Of a stretch of DNA of 64,000 nucleotides, positions 12,573 through 24,469 are shown one piece after another (position 1 is the stretch's first letter; every line of letters begins with the position of its first letter). The stretch lies in contig NC_044977.1 in the NCBI RefSeq assembly GCF_008728515.1, positions 7,711,501-7,775,500 of the forward strand, in the 5' to 3' direction. A program made the position numbers and the translations under genes. Source of the DNA: Papio anubis. Its lineage: Eukaryota > Chordata > Mammalia > Primates > Cercopithecidae. A model generated the notes under the pieces. It was not told where the DNA came from. It saw only the letters and a list, made by a program, of their open reading frames with translations, and made no database searches.

Positions 12573-13231
12573 GGTACCCAAGGGAGTAATCCTTCCACCA
12601 GGGGATATGAGAAAGTTTCTATTAAATTGGAAGTTAAGAATCTCAGCTGTCATTTTGGCTCCTAATGATGTAAGATAAAAAAGCAAATACTTATTCAGTA
12701 TAATGTTAAAGGAACCTGAAGATTTCATAATCTGGAAATGTACGTTCAATTTTATATAATGTGTGACCCACTCACGTTTTCTACCTAGACCCTGACAAGG
12801 GGGAAAAAAGAGCAAAAATAAAAATCTGGTTTGGCTGATTATCTCTTCAAATTAGATTATGTGGCCAACACTTTCCAGAACTTGAAAGAGCTAAATCTGC
12901 ATTTCTGAGTTTAGCCAAAAATATGTGGAAAGCACATAAGATTAAAATAATTCATCAAAAATAATATTAAAAGTATTTTTAAGTAAGCAATATGTCAATT
13001 TTCATGACCTTTTGGAGTATGGCAACTTTAAAAATGTACCTATAAATAAAAGGGTAGCAGTTACCATTTACAATCACTTGATAATCTAAGTAAAGCCTTT
13101 GACTTTTTTTTCCGGAAAGTGTAAAATTGGTTAACAAATTACTGTTTCAAAAATTTTGTCATTTATTTCATTTTTCATTTCAACATATTTAACCATAAAT
13201 GTACTGTTAGTCAATAGTGATTACAATTTTA
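12573..13231. other. Unique AT-rich sequence
   Basis: No supported gene. An 85-codon minus-strand frame (12558-12815) has no recognisable motif and overlaps the minisatellite edge. Confidence 0.5.
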
Positions 13232-13545
13232 TTTATTTACTGATTTTATTTTATTTTTTAATAGTCAGGGTCTCACTGTGTTCCCCAGGCTGGAGTGTGG
13301 TATGCTACCATAGCTCACTGCAGCCTGGGCGCAAGGAATCCTCCCACTTCAGCCTCCTATGGACATGGACCACAGGCCCTTGCCACCACACCTGCTTAAC
13401 TTATTTTTTAATTTTAATTTCTTGCAGAGACAAGGCCTCGTTATGTTGCCCAGGCTGGTCTTGAACCCTTAGGCTCAAGTAACCCTTCTGTCTCAGCCTC
13501 CCAAAGGGCTAGGATTATAGGCATGAACCACTGCACCTAGCCAAA
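13232..13545 (-). mobile_element. Old Alu (AluJ type), antisense
   Basis: Reverse-complement Alu with T-rich tract, CTCACTGTGTTCCCCAGGC, GCTCACTGCAGCCTGG and GGATTATAGGCATGAACC at the 5' end. Many differences from young Alu mark it as an old copy. Confidence 0.9.
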
Positions 13546-13651
13546 TAAATTATTTTTGATGGTGGTCATAATGTGACTTTTGGCATATAATTCAGAAAGG
13601 AATTCAAAGAATCGAGTATCTTACTTAAAAATCCCTAAATTTCCGGAGAAC

Positions 13652-13950
13652 TTTTTTTTTTTTTTCTAAGACGGAGTCTCGCTCTGTGGCCCAGGCTGGA
13701 GTGAGTGGCGCGATCTTGGCTCACTGCAAGCTCCGCCTCCCGGGTTCCCGCCATTCTCCTGCCTCAGCCTCCCAAGTAGCTGGGACCACAGGCGCCGCCA
13801 CCTCGCCCGGCTAATTTTTTTTTGTATTTATAGTAGAGACGGGGTTTCGCCGTGTTAGCCAGGATGGTCTCGATCTCCTGACCTCATGATCCGCCAGCGT
13901 CAGCCTCCCAAAGTGCTGGGATTACAGGCGTCAGCCACCGCGGCCCAGCC
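13652..13950 (-). mobile_element. Young AluY of the Old World monkey lineage, antisense
   Basis: Full-length antisense Alu with CACCTCGCCCGGCTAA (sense: GGGCGAGGTGG), a cercopithecid AluY variant. The flanks CCGGAGAACTTTT and CCCGATAACTTTT form an imperfect target-site duplication. Confidence 0.92.
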
Positions 13951-16159
13951 CCGATAACTTTTAAGTGAAATAAAATGTCTCCAGGGTTTGAATCTACAAA
14001 AATGAAGCAGAGAAATAAATCTTACATTACGTTATGACAGATAAACCTCATTCATGGATCCATGAGCAAATATATTAAAGAGCTGCATTCACTTGATTAA
14101 TGAATTTCAAATACAATGCTACTCTTTATGCTCTACAATTACATATCAAAGTCTGTCAAATATGTATGTTGTTTTGAGGAGTTCTTATATAATAATTTTG
14201 CCAGAATCTTTTTTAAAAATTTATAGAAACTTATGGTAACCTGAACTTTCAAAAATGATTTTTTAAATTTATTTACATATTTCATGGCTGAGAATTACAA
14301 CAGGAAAACAAAAGGCTTTCAAGAGTAAGTAACATCAGATTAGAATAAAATTTTGTTGAGGGAATAGATTGGAAATATAAGTTCAGGAGAAAAACATTTA
14401 GTTACTTTTTACTTGGAAAAAACAAGTTGGTGATGTCTTTTTTTTCTGAAGATGACAATAAATATTAAATGTTTTTTACATTTAGATTCCAATGGATACA
14501 TTTTTAAGAGTAATGAAGCAGTTTTATTTGTAAACATTAACATTTAAAATATTATTTAGTTTGCAATTTTAAAATTATGACATCAAGAAATTTGGAGGCG
14601 ATCGGGGAAGAATCGGAGGGCTGTTAGATGGATCTCCAGGGACACTGAAGAAACACAAAGAACATGGGGCATCCTGAAAGTTAAATACAGTTTGAAACAA
14701 AAACTGTCCAATAATCTGAAATACAGCTAAGAAGCCATGTAATAAGACGGAAAACCAGCCACTGATCTTGGCAAGAAATGGGTTACTGTTGGTCTTAAGA
14801 GCTACTTATTCTAATGGTAGAGGAATTAAACAGCACTGGTGGCCTAATTACAGTATAGTGAATGAAAATTAGAAAATAAAGAATTGGAGACAATGAAATG
14901 GCACAGCTTTCTGAGGCCATGGGAGGAGAAACAGAGAAAATGGGTAAAAACTGAATGATTATGTGAGTTATGGCATTTTCTTTCCGTGGGTGATGATCAC
15001 TAAGGAATATTTTATGATAATGGTAATTTGATGACAATGATGACAGAAACGATACAATAGAAAGGAAAAGTGGTCATGAAGAAGAAGGCTGATACAAGGG
15101 CAGGACTCAGGCTTTTGTTTTATTTTGTTTTGTTATATTTTGCTTTTACAGGTAATATGGGATGGGATGCAGGACGTAAATAGAGAGGCTTTCTTTTGAT
15201 TGGGAAAACTACTTATTACTCCATTTTACTAGAAGTGAAGGCATAATATGTGGTTTCAGATACAGGACATTGAGGAGGTTTTCAGCAGAGTGATGAAGGC
15301 AGTTGGCTTATTAGAGATAGGAGGTGTTATAAAACAGAAATTCAGAAAATGATTTTACTAAAGAAAAGTGGTATGATTGGCAGTGATGATAACTATTTGA
15401 GATTTTTCATCATGATTTTGAAATACTTAACACTTTGTGTGATATCTCCAAGAGCATTCAGCTTTATATAAAAGCAGATTAATGTGTCAGTGGGGAGATG
15501 GGTAATGGAGTTAACTGTATTTTTCAGTCAGTTACAGAGAATGACAATTAGATTAAGGCTGGGCAAAGGGAAAGGGGCGCATATGTCTGGTGAGGCACTG
15601 GGGGAATCAACGTCCTTGACCCCCTAAACGTCCACTGAAAAATCACAGTTGGAGGGAGATTGATCATTACGAGAAAAAGTATAGCAGACTTATTTAATGT
15701 GTATACATGGGAGCCTTTAGAATGAAAACCCAAGCTTCCTATGAGGTACAAATCTTATGTGTCATTTTGACTTTACAGAAAAAATGCAGGCCAAGAGTGT
15801 GGCCCAACACATGTAATATTAGTAAATTAGGTTTTACTGTCAGGACAGGTTATGGGCAGGAGTAAAGAAGAAGCTTGAGTAGCAAAGTTGGCCTTGTTAT
15901 TCAGATGAAGCTTCATAGGTAGTAGCTCTCAGAAAGGATGGATAGTAAATGTCTCTTTTCAGACCCTTTAGATGTCAGACTAAGTTAATCTCTGCTAGAT
16001 CCAGGAAAAGTCTAGAAAGGGAAGGCCTGGCTGTATTAATGGAGATTCTCCACAGATGCAAATTTCCCCCACAAAAGACTTCCCAGGGTCATTTCCATTT
16101 GCTGGCCCTGTGGCAGCTAGTTAAAATATGTCAGAGAAATATACTTTGATGTAAAATGT
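13951..16159. other. Unique sequence, no gene seen
   Basis: Contains a short TTTTG-type run at about 15115-15142. The purine-rich stretch 14580-15300 and the frames on the minus strand (80 codons at 14795-15037, 67 at 15548-15751) and plus strand (66 at 15949-16149) show no domain. It could include a decayed repeat that I do not recognise. Confidence 0.5.
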
Positions 16160-16640
16160 TTATGTTTCATTCAATATAATTTACAAAACACAAACGCGCC
16201 CATTTTAAGTGTACAATTTGTGATTCATATCAAATTTATCCATTTGTGCAGTCATCACCAGCATCGAATTTTAGAACATTCCTAGAAGGTTCCCTTTACA
16301 GGTAATCCTCATTCTCAGGAAACTACTAATACTCCCCCAAACTCAGACAACTACTCATCTATCCCCATACTCAGGCAACTACCCCCATACTCAGGCAACT
16401 ATTCATCTAGTCTTTATATCTAAAGATTTACTTTTTCTCAGCTTTCTATATAAATTGAATAATACAATATGTGGTCTTTTTCAGCTGGCTTCTTTAAATT
16501 AACATGATACAAAGTTCATCCATGTAATAACATGTATCAGTACTTCATGTATGGATATACCACATTTTATTTATCCATTTAGAAGTTGATGGTCACTTGG
16601 CCTTTTTCTACTTTTGGACCATTACAAAAAAGACAAAAAT
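16160..16640 (-). mobile_element. Old L1M 3' UTR fragment
   Basis: Matches the reverse complement of mammalian-wide L1 3' ends: GTGTACAATTTGTG, TCATCACCAGCATCGAATTTTAG, AATACAATATGTGGTCTTTT and TATGGATATACCACATTTTA are all in order. A local triplication lies inside at 16334-16410. Confidence 0.8.
16334..16410. repeat. Short tandem triplication inside old L1
   Basis: Three related units of about 20-29 bases, each carrying CCCCATACTCAGGCAACT or the variant CCCCAAACTCAGACAACT, at 16334, 16363 and 16383. The first and third units also share the TCATCTA extension. Confidence 0.85.
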
Positions 16641-17217
16641 ATTTAAGATGAATAATTTTGGTTATCTGTTGACAAGGCATAAAATGAATAAGTGTTCAGG
16701 GTGCCTAGAATATTGTCTGAATATTATCCTGGATAAAGAAGTAAAAAACTGAGCGTTTAGAAGTTTGGATGAATCATTTATGTGTTAGTTTAAATCATAA
16801 ACCAAAATGAGAAGAGTAGTAGAGAGAAAGAAAAGACAAGCTAGGCACTAAACTTATCAGTGAGTGTTGGTAAATAACAACATGCAGGAATGAAATGCAG
16901 TGAAATCTGAAGACTTTCACTTCATACAGACTAGCGTTTAAAAAGGGAGGAGGTGAGACAATGGCAAGCAGCATGTGAAACAAGGGTTTTTATTTCTATC
17001 TTCTTTATCCCACTTGGTATGTGAAATATAATGGTATGTGAAGAAGGTAATAAACTCTCTTTTAAGAGTGCTGCAGAAGAAATAGCATGTTCACGAACAG
17101 CTAGATTTGAGTTCGAACAGGAAGGTGATGGGGTGGCAGAAGGAAAGCTTACTTAGACAGAAGGCAGTGGAATAATTTAGAAGTTCAGGAGAAATGGAAG
17201 TGTTACAGTAGGTAGCT
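16641..17217. other. Unique sequence, nothing recognised
   Basis: AT-rich interval between the L1M fragment and the solitary LTR. A 62-codon minus-strand frame at 16795-16983 has no recognisable family. Confidence 0.5.
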
Positions 17218-17640
17218 AGTCAGACACGAAGAGGGCCCCGACCGCTCACCAGGAAAGTCAAGTGACCGTTAGGTGATGGTCAGGTAGTTTGTCACACTGC
17301 CTCTGTGAAATAAGGCACTGGTCACAGCCAGTGCCAGGGAAAGGTAGTCTCCCAGTAGATAGGGAACACCTGAAAGTGGTGAGAGCAGTTTCCTGATAAG
17401 ATCTCAGGAGGTGGGTGAGTGGGCTCAAGCATGCGCATTAAGAGGCAAAAAGGCAGAATGACCTTCCTAGGCCCTTCTGCTGATAAGGGAGGAACGCCTC
17501 AAGTGAGCGTGCACGTAACTCCAGCAAACACGCTGTGCATGCTCCCCTCCCAAGCGCTAGCAGGCCACAGGCATATGGACAATTCACTCCCAGAGAAGAA
17601 TCAGGGGAGAGGAATGCAAGACCCTGGAAGTACTGCGGTG

Positions 17641-17647
17641 TATAAAA
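17641..17647 (+). promoter_or_regulatory. LTR TATA box
   Basis: TATAAAA in the GC-rich U3-like part of the solo LTR. It lies 94 bases before the Alu and about 420 bases before the AATAAA. Without the Alu the spacing would be about 100-120 bases, plausible for an LTR promoter and R region. Activity is not shown. Confidence 0.5.
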
Positions 17648-17749
17648 CCCCAAATCAAGATGTAAAACGCTGCAGTTGGCCTTGAAGTCACCCCCTTGGC
17701 CCTCTTCCAAATGTACCTTTCTTCTCTTTGTCTCTGCTCTAAAGCTTTT

Positions 17750-18047
17750 TTTTTTTTTTTTTTTGAGACGGAGTCTCGCTCTGCCGCCCAGGCTGGAGTG
17801 CAGTGGCCAGATCTTGGCTCACTGCAAGTTCCGCCTCCCAGGTTCATGCCATTCTCCTGCCTCAGCCTCCCGAGTAGCTGGGACTACAGGCGCCCGCCAC
17901 CTCGCCCGGCTAGTTTTTTTGTATTTTTTAGTAGAGACGGGGTTTCACCGTGTCAGCCAGTATGGTCTCGATCTCCTGACCTCGTGATCCGCCCGTCTCG
18001 GCCTCCCAAAGTGCTGGGATTACAGGCTTGAGCCACCGCGCCCGGCC
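17750..18047 (-). mobile_element. Young AluY (Old World monkey lineage), antisense, in solo LTR
   Basis: Full-length antisense Alu with CACCTCGCCCGGC and GGCTTGAGCC (sense GGCTCAAGCC), both cercopithecid AluY variants. The perfect 15-base target-site duplication TGCTCTAAAGCTTTT lies at 17735-17749 and 18048-18062. Confidence 0.97.
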
Positions 18048-18205
18048 TGCTCTAAAGCTTTTGAATAAACTTTCACTCCTGCTCTAAAACCTGCCTGCGT
18101 CTCTTATTCCGCCTTATCCCGCTCCGCTGAATTCTTTCTTCGGAGGAAGCAAGAATTGAGGTTGCTGCCGACCTGTACGGATTTGGCATCAGTAACAGAA
18201 ATAGA

Positions 18206-18512
18206 ACTACCGTGGATTGAATGTGTCCCCCCGAAGTTTATATGTTGAAACCTAATCTCCAATGTGATGATGTTAAGTAAGAGATGAGACCTTTGGGAGG
18301 TGAGATTATGTCACAAGGCCAAAGCCCTAATGACTGGGATTAGTGTCGTTATAAAAGCAGACCCGCTCATTCCTTCCATCACGTGAAGACTTTGGTGCTC
18401 TTGTCTTGGACTCTCTAGTGTCTAGAATTGCGATACATAAATTTTGGTTGTTTATAAACCACACATTGCAAGGTGCTTTTGTTAAAGCAGTCCAAACAGA
18501 GTAAGACGGGGA
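18206..18512 (+). mobile_element. MaLR LTR, MLT1 type
   Basis: Sense MLT1: TGGATTGAATGTGTCCCCCC, GTTGAAACCTAATCTCCAATG, CCTTTGGGAGGTG, then GTTGTTTATAAACCACAC and an end near GTAAGACG. The solo LTR abuts or is inserted at its 5' edge. Confidence 0.88.
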
Positions 18513-21500
18513 CGACTAATTCAGGGCAACATTTCTCAGGATTTATATCAGTACCAAAGTCCCATTTAATAACAAGGATTATATAACCCCATTTTAATAT
18601 TGTGAAATGTAATTCATAAAAATGTAAACAGCTTGAAAACACACTTAAAAGTCAATGCAATATTCTAAGTATAATATGGGAAAATCAAAGGAAAATAATT
18701 TATATTAATCATGTGTGTCACTATATTAATGCTCAGACATAGCTTTACTATAGATATAATAATATAGACAGAAGCTTGCATTTCTACTTAACATCATCCT
18801 GAATGAGGTAAAAATGCAGACTGTTAGTAGCATGCCAGTCTGACAATTCCGACATCATGAGAGGCTAATGGTGAACCAATTTTCCGACATAATGACAATT
18901 TTGGTAAAGTGCTATTTCTTTAAAAAGTGTAGTCTTTTCTTGATTTACATAGTTAAAATCGTAAAAAAAAAAAAAATCACAGGTTTTTGTTTTGTTTTGA
19001 TTGAAAAATAACCTAATAACTTTGTATTGAAAACAAACAGTGGTCTGTATTTACAGGTAAAAGATAAGGTAGATTTCATGAATATCTTGGATATCCCAGA
19101 AGTCTAAAAAGTCAAATTATACTTATTATTTCTGAATCCAGACCATTAAATACCAAAGTAACTCCCCTCAACAATCATTGTAAAAATAAAAATGCAGCTT
19201 CTTAGGAAAAGTCAAGCACGTGTTTAGCTCCAGTAATTCAAGGAAATATGTTGAGTATAATGAGAATTAGCATACATAAATGAGCAACTATTTTTTATGC
19301 TTTTGGTAAGCATGAAAATGATTAAAAAAAAAAAAAAAAAAAAAGAACAAGACATGATAGGATTGGCCCTGGAAATCAGAGAATGAAACTCCTAAGAATC
19401 ATAGGCAGCTGCTGTTTCCTCCCCTAACCCGAAGTGCTGTGTGTTAAGGAGGGAGAGGGAAATCTGAACATGGTGAGGACGGCCGGCCCTTATAGAAGGA
19501 ATTGCTTCATCCGACTGCTTGGTTATAAAATATCAACATAGGGCTGAGTCTTCCAGATGTCTGAAGGTTTTACGGCAACTGAAGGTGCTTGTACAGACAA
19601 AAGGCAGACAGGTAGTTAAGACATTCAATAAATCTTCAATGCATAGCAGTTTAGAGAGCGTTCAGAGAGAATCCAAAATACCTGCACACCGCAACAAGCT
19701 TAATGCGTTGTATCTATCTAAGTGGCATTCATTTAACATCTATTTTATTATAGATAGTGAATCAAAGCAGCTTGGAGATGAGAAGAAAGAAAAACAAAGG
19801 GAGCTCCCAGTAGAAGTATGGTCCTGAAAAAACAAATTATAGTCCCAAACCTACATACCACATTCAACCAAATAAAAGTCTTATATGTGTCAAAATACAG
19901 CCTTAAAAGTCACTGATTAAAATAGTGTGTTATTTGAGTATCCTTGTTGAAATGTCATATGCTCCTCAGACTTTACATCTAGCTACATGTTTCTCTCTAC
20001 CCGAGAGGCATTTGACTAAAAATAAATAAATCAATAAAGTTCTCTTTCTCATTCATTTCCTATGACGATACAGTGCTCCTTTAAGATTGGTGTGCTTGTC
20101 TACAGCATAGTTGGTTGATCACTTTATGTTTTGTAAACTTACAAAAAATCTAGGCAATCTAATGGAAACGATAAGATCTGGAGAAGCTTGCTAAATTTTC
20201 ATAGATGGAAAGGTCATAACTGTTAACAAAACCAAGACATAATGAATATTCCATGAGGAAAAAATATAGTGGAATGAAAAGAGTACATACAATTCTGTTG
20301 TCTGTACCCATTTTTTCTTCATTTGAAAGCACTGACTAGTGATGAGATTAATAAAGAGAATATATTACTCCTGATTTTCCAGGTTGTGTATGTATTCCAA
20401 TGTGTAATTACACCTCTACATTTTAAACAATTTAGGAACGAAGCAAGGAAAACATTGTACTTCATACACAATATTCAACACAAGTTCCAGAAACATAGAC
20501 ATTGAAATATAAAATGTTTATTTAAAGAGGATAGTGATTATGTTATTCTACAATCTTTCTAAATCATATCCAATTTCTTATTAAAATATAAAGTATTGAA
20601 CAGTTTTCAGGTTTAAAATTGGCATTTATTTGTGATTAATTTACTCTCATCCTCAATATGAAATGAGTGTCCAGGTTAACCTAATGTTTTTATATCTTCA
20701 TATACAGACAAGTTTTCCACTGCATAAGAATCTTTAGTTTAACATATTGTGGATTTAGTATGTATAAAGTTAAAGAAGACAGAACATGTTTTCCTAATTA
20801 ACTTTCCCCAAAGTTTATTTCAGTCATGATGTTTAAATTTCAATTATATTGTTTTATTTCCATATATGAATGTTCAATCTATGTAGATGAATATGAATGC
20901 ATAACATTATTTTAAATAGCTGGAAAAAATGCACTGCAAAGCATCTGATGTGCAACCAATTTGAATAATGTATGGCTTTAGAGTAATATTTCCCTGAAGA
21001 ACTTAAAGTGAATACTGTTGTGTTTAAAAGGCTAAGGTTATTTCAAATAATTAACAAAGTGGAATATTTTTATTGTTACTTTACTTTTCTCTAAACATTG
21101 AATACCTTAAACAATCTGTACATATTCTATAACTGTAATTAGTATATATGATACCATATTGTTCTCAAAAATACACTAGGACACAAATTGAAAGCAAATC
21201 ACATTATGTATATTTTAAAAGTTAAACAATATATGAACTTCTTTATATTTTTATAAATATTAAGAATTATTTATAAAGTGTTTTAAGGTTTTTATTAGGT
21301 GAATAATGTTTTCTTTCCTTCAAAATATAAAGTTCACAACTATAGATTTGATGCTTTAATTTTGAATACAAATCTGGTGTAACTTACTACCGAAGTAAAC
21401 TGATAATGAGAGTATGAAAACGATTTGCCACTTGTTCCAGCCTCCGTTTTTCCACAGGTTCATTTTCCCCTTTCCCTTGAGAAACACACCATTGCATTTT

Positions 21501-22865
21501 CTAAATCCTTACTGTGTAATGATCTTCCATTTTTAACCTGTTGCCAATTATCAGCCCCACAGAAGCTATCTGAACATGTGGTTAGTGCACAGATTAATGG
21601 CATTCCCCAACTGTTTTTCATTTCATCCAGCACTCAATCTAGGTTCCAAAAACAGAAACAGTCTTGCATTGAAATACTCATAAATTGCTTATTAAGGTGC
21701 TAACATTACACTCTTACTGCTTCTTGACATTCCACAGGCTTTAGGAGCTATCAGCCATGGCAATTGATTGTTATACTTGCTTTCCATTTTGGGTCCATGG
21801 AATAGCTTCAGTGATACCTTTCTAATTGGTTTCAGCTCCTTAAATATGGTTGGCTTCACATCCTGTCCATCTGCTGCTCCTTTTTTCATCCTTCTTGTTT
21901 AGTTCTTGACCATTTAGTATTCATAATGTAAAAGTTTTCAATTTTAAAATTACCAAAATAATGCTGTAATCACTACAATTTTATCATTAAAATCCCCCTC
22001 ACCCAAAAAATAAACAATGTTTTCAACCAGTAGACCTGGCTATATTTTGTATTTGTGTTCAGATAACTTTGTACTTTAAATTAGAGTTTTTCACAGTTAC
22101 AACTCAACTCTTAAACACAATATTCAAATCTTAAATAAAAATTATAAACTTTCTCTGAATGCTATGCTTCTTAAGCGTAATGCTTACATATATAATAAAC
22201 TTTAATTTTAACCTTATTAAAATGATTATAAGTTTGAACTGATGAACATATTTTTAAATATAACAGCATTTTACATTTTCATATATTACTTCTCAATTGA
22301 TATAGATGCAACATTTTACACAAAATAATTTCTTCTTGGTTATAAAGTACAAATGATGACATATTACAAATCATTATTAGTTTATTCATTAACCACAAAA
22401 GTAAGTTTATAAAAGAAAATAGTATTAGTTCCTTCTAGTGTCAAAATAATACCTATCACCTTCTAATACTTTTCAGACAGTGCAGGAATCCCCAGTATGT
22501 TTTAACTTCTTACTGAACAGCAATAAAAAACGTATCTTAGAATATCGAAAACTTTTTTTCAACTCAACTACGACACAGAATAGCTGACAGTTTGTTAACC
22601 CTTTTACTGGGTAAACTGTATTGAAACGCATGTAATCATGTCACCTAGCAAAGTGAACTAGACATGTGATTATATAGCTTATTCTTCATTTGGTCTAGAT
22701 GTTAACATTTTGCAGCCTACAATTAAAATATATTGCATGTTTTCTGGCAAAACTTCTATAATTTTGTCCCACATTAATCACATTAATTGCTTATATTTTT
22801 AGTAGATTTGGCTTTTTTTTGTAAACTATATTCATTTTTTTAAGTGTGAAAATATTTTCTTTTTT
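18513..22865. other. Long unique AT-rich interval, no gene seen
   Basis: Over 4 kb without a recognisable transposable element, apart from A-tracts at about 18963-18976 and 19322-19343. The longest frames (102 codons at 19519-19827 plus, 92 codons at 21425-21703 plus) lack known motifs. Nothing indicates an exon. Ancient elements too decayed to read by eye may be present. Confidence 0.55.
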
Positions 22866-24468
22866 AAAAATTATTATACTTTATGTTCTAGGGTGCATGT
22901 GCACAATGTGCAGGTTTGTTACATCTGTATACATGTGCCATGTTGGTGTTCTGCACCCGTTAACTCGTCATTTACATTAGGTATATCTCCTAATGCTATC
23001 CCTCCCACCTCCCCCCACCCCACAATAGGCCCCGGTGTGTGATGTTTCCCTTCCTGTGTCCAAGTGATCTCATTGTTCAATTCCCACCTACAAGTGAGAA
23101 CATGCAGTGTTTGGTTTTCTGTTCTTGTGATAGTTTGCTGAGAATGATGGTTTCCAGCTGCATCCATGTCCCTACAAAGGACACGAACTGATCCTTTTTT
23201 ATGGCTGCATAGTATTCCATGGTGTATATGTGCCACATTTTCTTAATCCAGTCTGTCATTGATGGACATTTGGGTTGATTCCAAGTCTTTGTTATTGTGA
23301 ATAGTGCCACAATAAACATACGTGTGCATGTGTCTTTATAACAGCATGATTTATAATCCTTTGGATATATACCCAGTAATGGCATAGCTGGGTCAAATGG
23401 TACTTCTAGTTCCAGATCCTTGAGGAATTGCCACTCTGTTTTCCACAATGGTTGAACTAGTTTACAGTCCCACCAACAGTGTAAAAGTGTTCCTATTTCT
23501 CCACATCCTCTCCAGCACCTGTTGTTTCCTGACTTTTTAATGATTACCATTCTAACTGGTGTGAGATGGTATCTCATTGTGGTTTTGATTTGCATTTCTC
23601 TGATGGCCAGTGATGATGAGCATTCTTTCATGTGTCTGTTGGCTGCATAAATGTCTTCTTTTGAGAAGTGTCTGATCATATCCTTTGCCCACTTTTTGAT
23701 GGGATTGTTTGTTTTTTTCTTGTAAATTTGTTTGAGTTCTTTGTAGGTTCTGGATATTAGCCCTTTTTCAGATGAGTAGATTGCAAAAATTTTCTCCCAT
23801 TCTGTAGGTTGCCTGTTCATTCTGATGGTAGTTTCTTTTGTTGTGCAGAAGTTCTTTAGTTTAACTAGATCCCATTTGTCAATTTTGGCCTTTGTTGTCT
23901 TTGCTTTTGGTGTTTTAGACTTGAAGTCCTTGCCCATGCCTATGTCCTGAATGGTATTGCCTAGGTTTTCTTCTAGGGTTTTTATTGTTTTAGATCTAAC
24001 ATTTAAGTCTCTAATCCATATTGAATTATTATTTGTATAAGGAGTAAGGAAGGAATCCAATTTCAGCTTCCTATTTATGGCTAGCCAGTTTTCCCAGCAC
24101 CATTTATTAAATGGGGAATCCTTTCCCCATTTCTTGTTTTTGTCAGGTTTGTCAAAGATCAGATGATTGTAGATGTGTGGTATTATTTCTTAGGGCTCTG
24201 TTCTTTTCCATTGGTCAATATCTCTGATTTGGTACCAGTACCATGCTGTTTTAGTTACTGTAGCCTTGTAGTATAGTTTGAAGTCAGGTAGCATGATGCC
24301 TCCAGTTTTGTTCTTTTGACTTAGGATTGTCTTGGCAATGGGGGCTCTTTTTTGGTTCCATATGAACTTTAAAATAGTTTTATTTTCCAATTCTGTGAAG
24401 AAAGTCATTGGTAGCTTAATGGGGATGGCATTGAATCTATAAATAACCTTGGGCAGTATGGCCATTTT
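22866..24468 (-). mobile_element. L1PA-type LINE, 5'-truncated
   Basis: Minus-strand L1 starting with its A-rich 3' end and 3' UTR (TTATACTTTATGTTCTAGGG, CCATGTTGGTGTTCTGCACC) and continuing through the ORF2 C-terminal half to the block that encodes VKMAILPKVIYRF. There it joins Alu sequence directly. Conservation is high relative to the other L1s here. Confidence 0.95.
23077..24468 (-). pseudogene. L1 ORF2 C-terminal part, one in-frame stop
   Basis: ORF2p is the L1 endonuclease/reverse transcriptase. Only its C-terminal third is present. A 327-codon frame (23077-24060) reads through the cysteine-rich C-terminal domain (GCGEIGTLLHCWWDCKLVQPLW) to the natural end SLVGGN. The frame upstream to about 24468 is the same phase and is broken only by a TAA at 24190-24192. 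The endonuclease and catalytic reverse transcriptase palm are missing because of 5' truncation, so it cannot be active. Confidence 0.92.
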
Positions 24469-24469
24469 C

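Larger units (their letters stand above)
17218..18199 (+). mobile_element. Solitary class I ERV LTR, split by AluY
   Basis: CpG- and GC-richer than its flanks. It has a TATA box (TATAAAA, 17641-17647) and, after the inserted Alu, a polyadenylation signal AATAAA at 18064-18069, followed by an R/U5-like segment (CTTTCACTCCTGCTC, then GAATTCTTTCTTCGGAGG) ending in AGTAACA, typical of gamma-type LTR 3' ends. No internal retroviral sequence adjoins, so it is a solo LTR. The start is approximate and I cannot name the family. Without the Alu the LTR is about 670 bases. Confidence 0.75.

Noticed and set aside
17676..18031. Plus-strand frames of 103 and 111 codons
   Set aside because: They are translations of an antisense AluY (LPPRLECSG..., FVETGFHRVSQ-type text). 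No host protein.
23077..24060. 327-codon frame as a host gene
   Set aside because: The sequence is the L1 ORF2 C-terminus with its cysteine-rich domain. It is part of a truncated LINE.
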